Part shown: piece after piece, positions 12,202-22,481 of the stretch
How positions within the stretch are numbered: the first letter of the stretch is position 1
How the letters are laid out: each line of letters begins with the position of its first letter
Assembly (NCBI GenBank): GCA_016800925.1
Contig: JABCPU010000002.1
Location: forward strand, 62,001 to 126,000
Length of the DNA: 64,000 bases
From: Suillus spraguei
Lineage: Eukaryota; Basidiomycota; Agaricomycetes; Boletales; Suillaceae
Direction of reading: 5' to 3'
Program-made: the position numbers and the translations under genes
Notes under the pieces: generated by a model
Seen by the model: only the letters and a program-made list of their open reading frames with translations
Database searches by the model: none
Told to the model about the DNA's origin: nothing

Positions 12202-13047
12202 ATTGTCTCGTTGTTCGATTCTTGGAGGTATTAGGAGATCGTCTACACCCTCTTTCGTATATGTGTGCGATGTTTATTTTGCAGTTAACTTATCTCGACA
12301 TCATTTTTTTGATCTCCGCAACCTTAGGATGTGACTTCTTGATCTGCAGTTTAAGATCAACGCGAAAGTAGCTAGTTTCTTCCCAATGTGACGGCAAGCG
12401 GCTGTCAGTCTCGCAGCACCGACTCGGACCCTAGCGTTGACCAGCGTGTTTTCGGGGAGCAAGGTATGCAGATAATCCACCGTGTTAACGATCCCGCCTA
12501 TCAGATGTTACTTCTATCTAACTCTAAAGATGATCAATTGGACCTTTCTAGATGATGGAAGTACAGACGCTCTGATCAGTTCAGAAGCAACAGTCCACGT
12601 TCTAATGGCGCACAGGAAAAGGGGGTTATCAATGTCCGGGGGTTTGATCTTGTTGATTCACTCGCCCGAGGATTTATCTCTGTGGGAGCAGCACACTTGA
12701 TACATACTCCGATGGCAGTGTCACGAAGAATACGCATACATCTGAGTCGTTTTCAACGTATTAGAACGAGCTCAATGTATTCGTTGTCGTTCACGTGTAT
12801 GATCAGCGATTGCCTTGCGGGATTTGCCCATTCCTTTTGATACAGGGTGACAGGCCAGGTATCCCATCCCCGTTCTCGGCCATCATTAATTCATCCCTTG
12901 TGTTGTATGCTAGATTAGTACTAGTGTGCCCACTACCCAAGTACTCGTTAGGCATCATGGGAGTACCCAATGTTACGGCATTAAAATTCCATCCAAGGCC
13001 ATTCACTAGTGTTTCATCATCACATACATAAATAAACAGCTCACTTG
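12202..13047. other. Intergenic region between GIS2 and COQ10
   Basis: About 0.85 kb containing the 3' UTR of GIS2 and the COQ10 promoter. The short open frames here resemble no family, and I see no repeat or RNA gene. Confidence 0.5.
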
Positions 13048-13823
13048 ATGCTGCGACTTGTCCGACCACGATGTATATACGTTACCGGTCGCAAGGCCTC
13101 CCATCAGAGAGACTTCTTCACCCTTCCGAACTTCTCGTCCTTCTCGCCAAACTTTGATGAACAGCCAGCGACACAGACTTACCACGAGCGCAAGATTTTT
13201 CCGTATGTTATCCCCGACGACACGTTAATTGGGACTGATTAGTGCCCCAAGTTATGGACGCATAGATCTATACAACTTAGTTGCAGATGTTGGTTCATAT
13301 CCCAGTTTTGTGCCATATTGCACTGGCTCAAGAATCTTGGAACGAAGCGTGGGCCAGGATGGTGTAGTCACGATGGATGCGGAGTTAATGGTCGGTTTCT
13401 TGGCATTTAAGGAGAGTTATGTTAGTAGGGTAACATGTCGACCTTATGAATCCGTCCAGGTCAGTTTGTTTCGCCGTTCTCCTGGAGTGCAGTCACCATT
13501 TCTTGAAATTACAGGCCGAAGCATCGAGTTCAACCCCTCTCTTCAAGACCCTTCAAACAACATGGCGGTTCCAACCGGCTTCATCAATATCCCCTCACCT
13601 TTCCAGTGGTCTACCGCTCCATGGCAGTGCCAGGAACTCCGTGCCCGTGGATAGCCATTCTCCTGACGCCGGGCCTACCCTTGTCACACTGGATATCGCC
13701 TTCGCATTTGAAAATCCGTTACACTCTGCTCTCTCTGCCAATTTTTTTGGAAAGGTGTCTATGCTGATGGTGCAAGCCTTTGAGGAACGCTGTCTGGCTG
13801 TGTACGGATCCGGGACTAAATAA
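13048..13823 (+). CDS. COQ10: Coenzyme Q-binding protein COQ10 (START/polyketide-cyclase fold)
   Basis: Mitochondrial lipid-binding protein needed for coenzyme Q function in respiration. Exons 13048-13202, 13243-13459 and 13515-13823 join in frame. The N-terminus (MLRLVRPRCIYVTGRKASHQ) is basic and hydroxylated like a mitochondrial presequence. The core has LYNLVADVGSYPSFVPYCTG, AELMVGFLAFKESYVSRV, TLVTLDIAFAFENPLHS and the end MVQAFEERCLAVYG, all typical of COQ10. The upstream codon at 13045 is TTG, so the ATG at 13048 is chosen. A Ser/Pro/Gly-rich loop at about residues 145-175 is longer than in yeast. Confidence 0.93.
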
Positions 13824-14128
13824 TGTACAGACATGTAATGAAAATAGATGTTTGAAATGCAAGAGGATCAATATTCGCATATGGTGGAATGTACCATTTT
13901 TGTATGTGTGGGCGGAAGTCGAGAACTATGCAACCAGATCTTCCCATGATAAGCTGCTGATACCCCGGGTGTACGATTGATCAAGGAACCCAAGACCACA
14001 AGGCGCTTAGTCGTATGACAAGGCCTAGACTACAGCACACATGTCAGTTTGGTTTCATCGGCAACTAGACACGACGTACTATTAACGGATACAGGCTCAA
14101 AGTGGTTCGTGCTGAGCAAAAATCGCTG

Positions 14129-14889
14129 CTAGCGGCTGAATGCAGGAAACTCGGGAGTCTTGGCTCTTTTCGCTACATCGTCGTCAGCTTTGATCCCTTC
14201 CCGCACGTTCAGCTTTCCTGTCCCCTCTATTGGCTTTTTATATATCTCGGTCCGTTGTCGAACCACAGAACCTACGGTCTCGCGAGATCTCCTTCTAGCT
14301 TCTTTCTCTCCCGGTTTCCAAAGGATCTTTTCTATTGGAGGTTTAGGGTAGTTATTTATCTTGGTGTTGTGGTCCGGTGTCAACCTCCAATGCCAGAAAT
14401 TGGCCATGGGCACATTTAAGTCACTCGTAATTTCTGTCTTGCCATATGCCTTAGATACGATAGATATATCTCGGGTACCGTCTTCATGAAGTTTTCCTCG
14501 TTTTATGTGTACCTTCTCGACTTCCTGCGCCATCGCCATTTCCTCGAGGATTGTCTTCTTCAGGTATCTGTGTACTTGTTCAAATTTTCATTCAAATACA
14601 GAGGACATACTTACTTCACTGAACGAATTGCGTGATCTATTTTAGGAGGAAGAGGCACAGCTTGAGCAGGTTTGGGCCTGCCTCCATGGTGGCGAATGCC
14701 AGTGGGGATCGGCTTCCCTGCTGGTATGTCTGTAGTTACATCTGGGAATTCTTCGTGTGCCCTTTCGTATATCTCGTGCGTCTTGAGCCCAAGTTCACGA
14801 TGAGGAGCTGAAGCAAGTATTTTGCGTACAATGCTTCGAGCTTCTGGCGTGCTAAAGTTGACCCAGGTCTTCAGTTGGTGGTTGATCAT
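14129..14889 (-). CDS. Conserved-looking hypothetical protein (possibly mitochondrial)
   Basis: Two exons, 14889 to about 14612 and about 14560 to 14129, join through a GTAAGTATG...ACACAG intron to give IDHAIRSVKYLKKTILEEMA. The product is about 240 residues, basic and hydrophilic, with no membrane segment. Readable stretches are MINHQLKTWVNFSTPEARSI, a Pro-rich link PIPTGIRHHGGRPKPAQAV, and FWHWRLTPDH near the middle. The high Lys/Arg content and the W-R-L motif resemble mitochondrial ribosome-associated proteins, but I do not recognise the family and claim no function. The upstream frame is open back to a GTG, so an additional 5' exon is possible. Confidence 0.65.
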
Positions 14890-16008
14890 ATCACCGAACC
14901 ACACGTGGCAAGTTGGTCCTGGTAATTTTCAGCAGCTGAAAGATGTCAAAGTAATGGGTTAAGCGGTTGTACCGCTGCAGATTGTGACCGGGGGATGATC
15001 AGAGTATAGCTCCGGAGAGTACTTGGAAGTTACAAACTACAAACTTGTTGATGTACGTAATATTAGTCACAGATTCCTAATTTAACCTTGATGAAATCGC
15101 CATAGAAATGTGGTTGGAATATATAGCCTAGTGTCTTGTGCGCAGCATGTTGCAATAAAATAACAAAATTCCTTGCAATTTTATTTCAAGAATATCCCAT
15201 TACGACCATCGTCGGATTATTAGGACCTGTCACAGGGGTAACGTTGATAGGCTGTGTATTAGTAGACGACGATGGAATCGGATGGACGTCAAGACTTTCT
15301 TTCTGCAAATCCAAGGGATACAGAGATCCTATAGACACCAAGCGGTTCACTGTTGTTATGCTGCCAGGGCTGTTTGCTTAGAACAGGTTTCAGGATTTTG
15401 TAAATCGGTTGACCAAGTCACAATTGTGACAAGCATCAAAAGCGCAGCAGGTTACAACACCGCCGCACCGGTCATCTCTCACCCTCAACCCTGAAAGTTT
15501 TCACGAAGAGGATAAACATTTAAAGGCCCATTGGATAGTGTCGGTCGGAACATTAGGAGTTCTTCACTGCCCAGCCATGCCCAGCATTTGCGCCCAGCTT
15601 CAAGTTGCGCCTGCAATTCAAGGAAGGACCCCGGACACTACCCTCTTAAGCAACCATCAATCCAAATGTTTAAATTATCTCTAGCTAGCTGGTTTTCTAT
15701 GGATTTATTACAACCAATCTTTAGGTGCACGCAAATATTGTAGTAGGGTTGACTGAGTCGAGTGCCTGAGGCTGACGGAGATGTAAATGGAGGGCACGGG
15801 TGTTTGGGGTCCAAAGAAGCTGTGTATATCATCGCCCGTACTTCCCTTTTTGACTTGTACAAAACCAACGGTTGCTGCCTTGTGTTCATTCACAACCCTC
15901 AACATTTGCCACTCTTCATTCTGCCCCTCCAACTATCTGGGCATCGTTCAGACAAGGCATCTTCCTCAAGCTTTTGTTTACAGCGTACTCCACCTGGTGT
16001 GATACAGT
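14890..16008. other. Divergent promoter region upstream of chitin synthase
   Basis: About 1.1 kb between two divergently transcribed genes. I found no coding exon that belongs to a known family and no clear repeat. Confidence 0.5.
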
Positions 16009-19000
16009 ATGACGTCCCCGAGGCCTCGTGATGAACAATTATCTGGCGACCCATTTGCAGATCGACCACGCCAGACCCACTTCCAGGAGCCCGCCCCTCG
16101 TGTTTATGATAGCGCGTCTGGTTCGCCCTTTGAGAGTACTACGACCTTACCCCGCGAGTTCGGCGCCAATTATGTAGACGAAGACTATGCTGAAAAGCTT
16201 CCGCTCACTGGAGGTGATAACTACAATCCTGGCGGGTTTTATCCTCCAGGGTAAGTCGAATTAATATCTCGATTATTAGGCGCTTCTATTAAATTATCTT
16301 TCCATTAAAATTTTACTCACAAATTATCTTCTCCCCATAGGCCAGTCGATCCCTCAGCCTATGGGGACCCATATGGGCGCCCGCTATCTACCACATCGTC
16401 ATCAACAAATGGTGTAGACACTGCTTGGAGGCGCCGTCAGACCATTAAACGTGGTGTGACCCGCAAAGTCAAGCTCACAAAGGGTAACTTCATTACGGAA
16501 TACCCGGTCCCAACGCCAGTGCATAGCGCTATTGAAGCAAAATATGCCACCACCAATACTACTGAATTTTCGTAAGTTACTTTCACAAGTTAATATGAAA
16601 CTGAATCGAACTCATGCGGACGTCTCTAGCCACATGCGGTACAGCGCAGCAACATGTGATCCGGACGATTTCACAGAGGCCAATGGCTGGTCTTTGAGAA
16701 CGAAGATTTATGGTCGGCAAACCGACCTCCTTATCGCTGTTACATCTTATAACGAAGATAAAACACTTTATGCGAGAACACTCCATGGCGTCATGTTGAA
16801 CATTCGCGACATTTGCAAGACCAAGCAGTCCAAGTACTGGCGGCGAGCGGCTGAGGAAGGCATGCCTGGCTGGCAAAGAATCACGGTTGCCCTTATTGTC
16901 GACGGACTGGAGCCCATGGATAAGAGTGTATTGGATATCCTGGCCACCGTCGGTGTCTACCAGGATGGTGTCATGAAGAAACAAGTTGACGGTAAAGACA
17001 CTGTCGCACACATCTTCGAGGTTTGCACTAGTCATTTAATTTTCATTACCTATATCGCTTATACCTTGACTACAGTATACTACTCAGCTGTCGGTTGATG
17101 CCAAGCCCCAGCTTGTGCTTCCTCATGAGAACGATCCCAACAATTTAGTGCCCGTACAGATCATTTTCGTTCTCAAAGCTAAGAATCAGAAGAAGATCAA
17201 TTCACATCGGTGGTTATTTAATGCCATCGGTAAAATCTTGGAGGTGAGCCGAATCGCAAGCCCATGTTATTTTAACTGGAACCTTCTTAGCCTCAAATTT
17301 GCGTGCTTATTGACGCCGGTACCAAACCTGGACACAAATCCATCTATTATCTTTGGGAAGCATTCTATAACGATGCTCATCTTGGCGGGTGCTGTGGTGA
17401 AATTCACGCCATGATTGAAGGTGGCAGGAAGCTCCTCAATCCTCTGGTCGCTGCTCAAAACTTCGAGTACAAAATGTCCAACATTCTTGGTATGCAATTT
17501 GTTCAGAGCTTGCATACTGCCATCTTATTACATGACAGACAAGCCACTTGAAAGTAGTTTCGGCTATGTATCAGTGCTTCCTGGTGCTTTCTCCGCGTAC
17601 CGTTTCCGTGCGATCTTGGGTCGGCCACTAGAGCAATATTTCCACGGTGACCACTCGTTGGCTGACCGCCTTGGTCCCAAGGGTATCTACGGCATGAATA
17701 TCTTCACCAAGAACATGTTTTTGGCTGAGGATCGTATCTTGTGTTTCGAGCTTGTTGCCAAGGCTGGTGATAGGTGGACGTTGACGTATGTCAAACCTTC
17801 AAAGGCCGAAACGGATGTACCAGAGTCCGCCGTCGAGTTGATTGGTCAACGTCGTCGGTGGTTGAATGGTTCGTTCGCTGCTTCAGTCGTGAGTATCAAC
17901 CACGTTGTTAAATACAATCTTGTCTGATTATTTTTCGCCAGTACGCTTTGGTCAATTTCTTCCAACTTTACCGGTCTGGTCATGGCATCATTCGCATGTT
18001 CTTCTTCCACATTCAAGCTCTTGTGCGTCTTGTCATTTGTGGTTTGTATCCTGTCGCTGACTGAGATAATGATAATAGTACAACGTCTTCTCATTGATAT
18101 TCTCCTGGTTTGCATTAGCGAACATTTGGTTAACGTTCAGCATCATCATTGACTTGCTCCCCTCGCAAAACATCATTATTTTCGGCACTGCGGACGTGGT
18201 ATGTACATTTATCGTTGCTCTTGACAGACTGACACTGAACAATTGCTTGCAGACACACTGGGTAAACTTAGCTTTTAAATGGATCTATCTTGCCTTTCTC
18301 GCGCTGCAGTTTGTGCTAGCTCTTGGTAACAGACCGAAGGGTGAACGGACGGCATATGCAATCACACTATGGTTTGTATAAGTCAGAGTCTTCGTCCTAG
18401 TCACGCTGACTTATGTACAGGGTCTATGCCTTCTTGGCCGTTTACCTTCTCATATGTTCATTCTGGCTAACCGGCAAGGCATTCGCTGTAAGCTTTACTG
18501 TTCTTGGGTCCTTGCGTAGACTGTCTTGACGATGCACCTTCCTGCTAGAACATTCCCAATGAACTCAAGAACAAGACAGTAACCCAAGTCATTTTGACCT
18601 TCGTTACGCCCCCTGTTGGGGCCTTGATTGCTGCGATGATTTCTACTTTTGGTATGTGATGCCTCATATTTTGTGGTAGTTCATTGGCTTATTCATGAGA
18701 TAGGCATCTACCTCATTGCATCGTTCCTCTATGTGAGTTGTATCTCTGTTCGAAATGCCCTGTCTGACCTGGTATTTCAGCGAGATCCGTGGCACATCTT
18801 CTCCAGTTTCTTCCAATATCTGTGCTTGGCTCCAAGTTTCACGAATGTACTCAATGTTTATGCATTCTGTAACCTGCATGATGTACGTCGTCCTTCATTA
18901 TTAGAACCCAGTTTTAGTTGACAACCATGGTTTCAGGTGTCCTGGGGTACAAAGGGTAGTGACAAGGCAGAAGCTCTGCCATCAGTCTCGTCGTCTAAGA

Positions 19001-19451
19001 CCAAAGATGCGGATTCTCCTGTTGTCGAAGATACGCACCGCATCCAAGAAGATGTGGATTCTGCATTCAAAGAGACTGTCACTCGCGCGGTGACCAAGAT
19101 CGACATCAAGGAAGTCGTTGAGAAACCAACGATGGATGATCAAAACAAGACGTTCCGTACGCGTCTCGTTGCCTTCTGGATGCTCTCGAACGCTGGACTT
19201 GCAGTTGCTATTGAGAACATCAACGGTCTCACGAGTGCTACAGATGCGGTATTGGATGCGCAGGAGCTTCAGACGAAGCAAAACATCTATTTTTCTGTCA
19301 TCCTGTACTCCACGTTTGCTCTTGCAGCTGTGCGGTTTATCGGGGTGAGTTATTCTAGCCATATTTTTGTTGCGACGTCACTGATACATTGTTTCAGTGC
19401 TTGTTTTACTGGTTCAGACGCAACCTTTTCAGATGCTGCAGGAGGAACTGA
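16009..19451 (+). CDS. Chitin synthase, division 1 (class I-III)
   Basis: Plasma-membrane glycosyltransferase (GT2) that polymerises UDP-GlcNAc into cell-wall chitin. About fourteen short introns divide it. The cytosolic N-terminus ([20 protein letters not shown]) is Pro/Ser-rich. The catalytic region shows [71 protein letters not shown] and the signature [10 protein letters not shown]. Several membrane segments follow (for example [20 protein letters not shown] and [19 protein letters not shown]). A Ser/Asp/Lys-rich cytosolic loop lies at about 18937-19140. The final exon encodes [17 protein letters not shown], a Cys/Arg tail, with the stop at 19449-19451. It lacks the myosin and DEK parts of classes V and VII. 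The exact class was not settled. Confidence 0.94.
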
Positions 19452-19755
19452 ACCGTGTATCAGTTCCCTCTTTCGTGTTTGGTAAACAGAATCTATTTTG
19501 TGTATGGACTTGATGAAAACGGCTATCATCTACTCTCCTTTCGTATCCCCCTCCGTATTATGCAGCTGGACGATCAGAACTTCATGAGTATCATCTTACA
19601 CTACTCGGATTGACGCCTCACTCGTTTTTATTCACTTAGCCTATCCTTGTCTGCGCTAAATGTAGTAGATAGAAGGTTACTCGATGAATGAATTAATGAG
19701 GGGCGAGATTAATCTTAATTTGAGCAAGGAATGAATATGCAGCATGTAATAGAAG

Positions 19756-20498
19756 CTACGAGTACATCCCAGAAAATTCCGCTGGACTTTCCTGTTGCTG
19801 AGCAGATGGATGATTACCCATCGCCATTGAGGGGACGTCCAGGATGGGCAGCAAGTCTACGCCGGTAGACTCTCTGGCAACCATCGAGCTCTCGACAATC
19901 CACCCGGCAAAAATATCTGGCAGAGAAGTCTCTTCCGTCTCACGCTGGTCATTATCAGCCGCGGTCGTAAGGAAAGCCCGGCGACATGTGGGGCAAGACT
20001 TGCGCTGGAAGGTGGCGTGAATGGAAGGTGTCAAGCACAAAGTTTATTAACTTACACCGTCTCGTATCCATTTCGTGATACTAATCTCGCTTTGTCAGTA
20101 ACGTCATTCGAAACAAAGGATGTCCACTCAACTCTCTTCGGCAGAAGATATGCCCGCATGTTTCATGGAGCCTAGTCACGCCCAGTTCCTCTACTGGATG
20201 AGCGGGGGAGTCCATCACGAGCGCCATTTCTTCTTCGGCTAGGATGGCCAAGAACGTATTGAAGCATATGGGGCAAACAGACTCTGTTGCACTCGTTGTC
20301 TAGTTCGAGAATGCATGACGTGTGAATGAACTCGCCAGAATGCCCCAAGTCCTTAAGCTCGGTCTCTGAGATCTTAGGGAGACTTGTGATGAGTTCTTGT
20401 ATCCGTTTGTGAGAGGGAAGGTGAGATCTCCCTAGGGAATCTTGCTCAAGCATTGCACGCAAACCTGCAACACTCATGGGAAACTGAGGACGCTCCAT
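19756..20498 (-). CDS. RING-finger protein, probable E3 ubiquitin ligase (RING1 of a local pair)
   Basis: Exon 1 starts at the ATG at 20498 (MERPQFPMSV). Splicing restores the RING: SVCPICFNTFLAIL, about 36 residues, HETCGHIFCRRDITKWI, then KSCPTCRRAF. The position usually taken by the sixth Cys is Asp (CRRD). The intervening introns have GT..AG ends that bring three different frames together. The C-terminal about 70 residues are acidic and unstructured, ending FSGMYS. The protein is about 190 residues with no membrane segment. It is convergent with chitin synthase (305 bp apart). Its first ten codons lie in the duplicated block described separately. A similar RING gene lies at 42586-43307. 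Confidence 0.82.
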
Positions 20499-20908
20499 GG
20501 TTACTTTGTTTATAATCCGAAGGGATATGGGAAACGAATACAATCAATGTATCCGTATAACAAGGCATACATTCCAATCGCAACGCGTAACACTATAGCA
20601 AAGCGTGGGAACATTCTACAATCTCCTACAATAACCACTCGGTAGGCAAACAAGATTTAGCGACACAGACAGGAGCGTAATACAAGAAATAAAGTGAGGG
20701 TATCATAGAGGTGCCCAACTGTGTTCTATCTTAAAAGGGATTCTCGTCTTCTTCCATCGGCACTTCTGAAGAGGTGTCTTTTGTAGGTTCTGCATCGCTT
20801 TGACTGTGATCTTCTTGCTCTGATGAATATGGTTCTTTAGGTGGAAAGAGGGCACCCATGGGTTTTGCGCCCCTGCATCACAGATTGCGTCAGGGCTGAG
20901 TACAAAGG
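20469..20908. repeat. Left copy of 440-bp direct repeat flanking the insertion
   Basis: Runs from AACACTCAT to TACAAAGG and matches 24351-24785 base for base apart from roughly 15 differences and small indels (estimated by eye at about 96% identity). It holds the first codons and promoter of the RING gene plus a copy of SPO12 exon 3 and part of the preceding SPO12 intron. Confidence 0.95.
20731..20872 (-). pseudogene. Orphan copy of SPO12 exon 3
   Basis: Same reading as exon 3 of the SPO12 gene at 24608, beginning GAKPMGALFPPKEPYSSEQE and ending ENPF followed by TAA. The frame is still open. Compared with the intact gene I see a Ser-to-Pro change and three silent changes. Exons 1 and 2 are absent: the similarity stops inside the intron at 20908, where the insertion begins. 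It therefore cannot make the protein. Confidence 0.9.
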
Positions 20909-20910
20909 AA

Positions 20911-21142
20911 AATCACCTCCCTATCCAAGGCTCCTCTGTGCCTTGCAAGCGTGCATTTTCGGATGCTGGGCTAACAGATACCAAACGCCGTGCACGTTTA
21001 CTTCCAGCAAACTTATGGTGACATTCAAATTGTAAAGAATAAGTACAAGAAGGAGCGGAGACATCGCGAAGCCAAGGAAGCTGCACGGAGACAACGTTGG
21101 CTCGACGACGCTGTTGATGAGGTGCAGTTGGGTGCGCAGTAG
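20911..21142 (+). mobile_element. hAT transposase C-terminal fragment, frameshifted
   Basis: The frame starting at the junction reads NHLPIQGSSVPCKRAFSDAG then LTDTKRRARL, which matches the hAT dimerisation domain (LPI..SSVPCERAFS.AG..DTKRR). The frame then shifts by one base near 21010-21025 and continues as YGDIQIVKNKYKKERRHREA to the stop at 21142. Only the last about 75 codons are present; everything upstream is missing at the repeat junction. The downstream DNA to about 21345 has repeated GGTTCGG/GAACCGG-like words as in hAT subterminal regions. It is a dead relic. Confidence 0.82.
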
Positions 21143-22481
21143 CTCTAATACCTATTTTTTCAATTTTGGTAGTAGAAAAAGCTCGAACCTGTTTGCACTT
21201 GAACAGCACCATATAGAACTGGTTGTGGACCGAACCGTTGGCTAATGTTCGTATTCGATAGCCTTTGAACAGGTTTGTGTTCGGGTTCGGGCTGGAACCG
21301 GTCCTGAACCGCACCCGGCAACTTTAGTCACCAATACAAAATGATTAGAATTTGAATCTAAATCGGTATTAGTTTAGTAATAAATAATGATGAATCAATT
21401 CTATTATGACCCAATAAGCCGCCGTGGGTTCTTGACTCCATTCTGTCCAGTACCATCATGCCAACTACAGTCGTCGACACCTCTCCTGTGTTTCTCAACA
21501 AAAACATTAGTCGAAGTAACTCGTCTTACCAGGATTCCAAAATGAGCACCAAGCCCAAGAGTCTGAATCTGAATCAGACAAAGGCATCACCATCTGCTGG
21601 CAAAAGGGGGGAAGATTCAGGGGCAAAGAGTAGCTTTGCAGCCCAGCACAACATCAAGGGAGCCCCACCAGAAACTTGGCAAAACAAAAACTCTCTTGCT
21701 ACTGCAATTGTCATATACCATATTTCTGATCCCAGATCCGACCATATCCGATCAGATCCGATCGATTCCATTTCCGTCTGGTCCACAGATCCTGTCTATA
21801 CCACCCATCCGAATGTGCTCACTTCTCGCACCTTAACTCCCTTGTGTATATCTGCATCTATCTCCTTTCATCATTCCTCCTGTTTCCGGTATTCCAGCTG
21901 TTTATATTTCTGTCCTGTGTCACTGATCCGTTTCCTGTGTTCATTTCCGATTCATGCTTACTGATCCGCTGTGCATTAACTAATAGACTTCTGTTACACT
22001 TCGTACATAGCCCTCGGTCCTGGACTTGTTGATTATCTGTCTTAGATACTTACAGTATATAAACCACTTGTAGATCTCCGTAGAACCTTAGTTCAAATAT
22101 CATCTTAGATTCTGCTCATTCCGCTTCCTCTGGACTTGAGCCACTCTCTGCTCTAAAGTCACCTTCCGAGACTTAGGATTGATTCCTATAGTCTATATCT
22201 CTGACTCTATCTTCGGATAGTCTATCTCCGTTAGTTTCTAGTTAGGAACTCATTCCGAAGCTAGTCTTACTCTTCGTTCCACTCTTACGTTCCGGATAAC
22301 CTTCGGACGTATCATATCCGATACCTGCAAACGTCCGGATCCGTCATGCAACTCCTTCCGGATCTTCGGATGAATAACCTCTCCCTGAAATAAGGGGCAT
22401 TACTCAAGAAAGGGGCACAGTGCACGAACTGAGGCCAAAGCCCTTCAGATCTCTCTACCTTTGAGTACGGTCTTAACAGCA
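21143..22481. other. Non-coding left half of the insertion
   Basis: Holds the hAT-like subterminal DNA (to about 21345). After this comes a stretch at 21730-22380 rich in repeated TCCGAT / CCGGAT words, for example around 21733-21772 and 22316-22375. The open frame at 21458-21964 has no recognisable relatives and a low-complexity reading. It may be the promoter or 5' region of the gene at 22482. Confidence 0.5.

Noticed and set aside
15282..15400. A peptide reading MDVKTFFLQIQGIQ resembles the copia reverse-transcriptase motif.
   Set aside because: Only a few residues match, the frame carries no further RT motif, and the usual residues downstream are absent. Probably chance.
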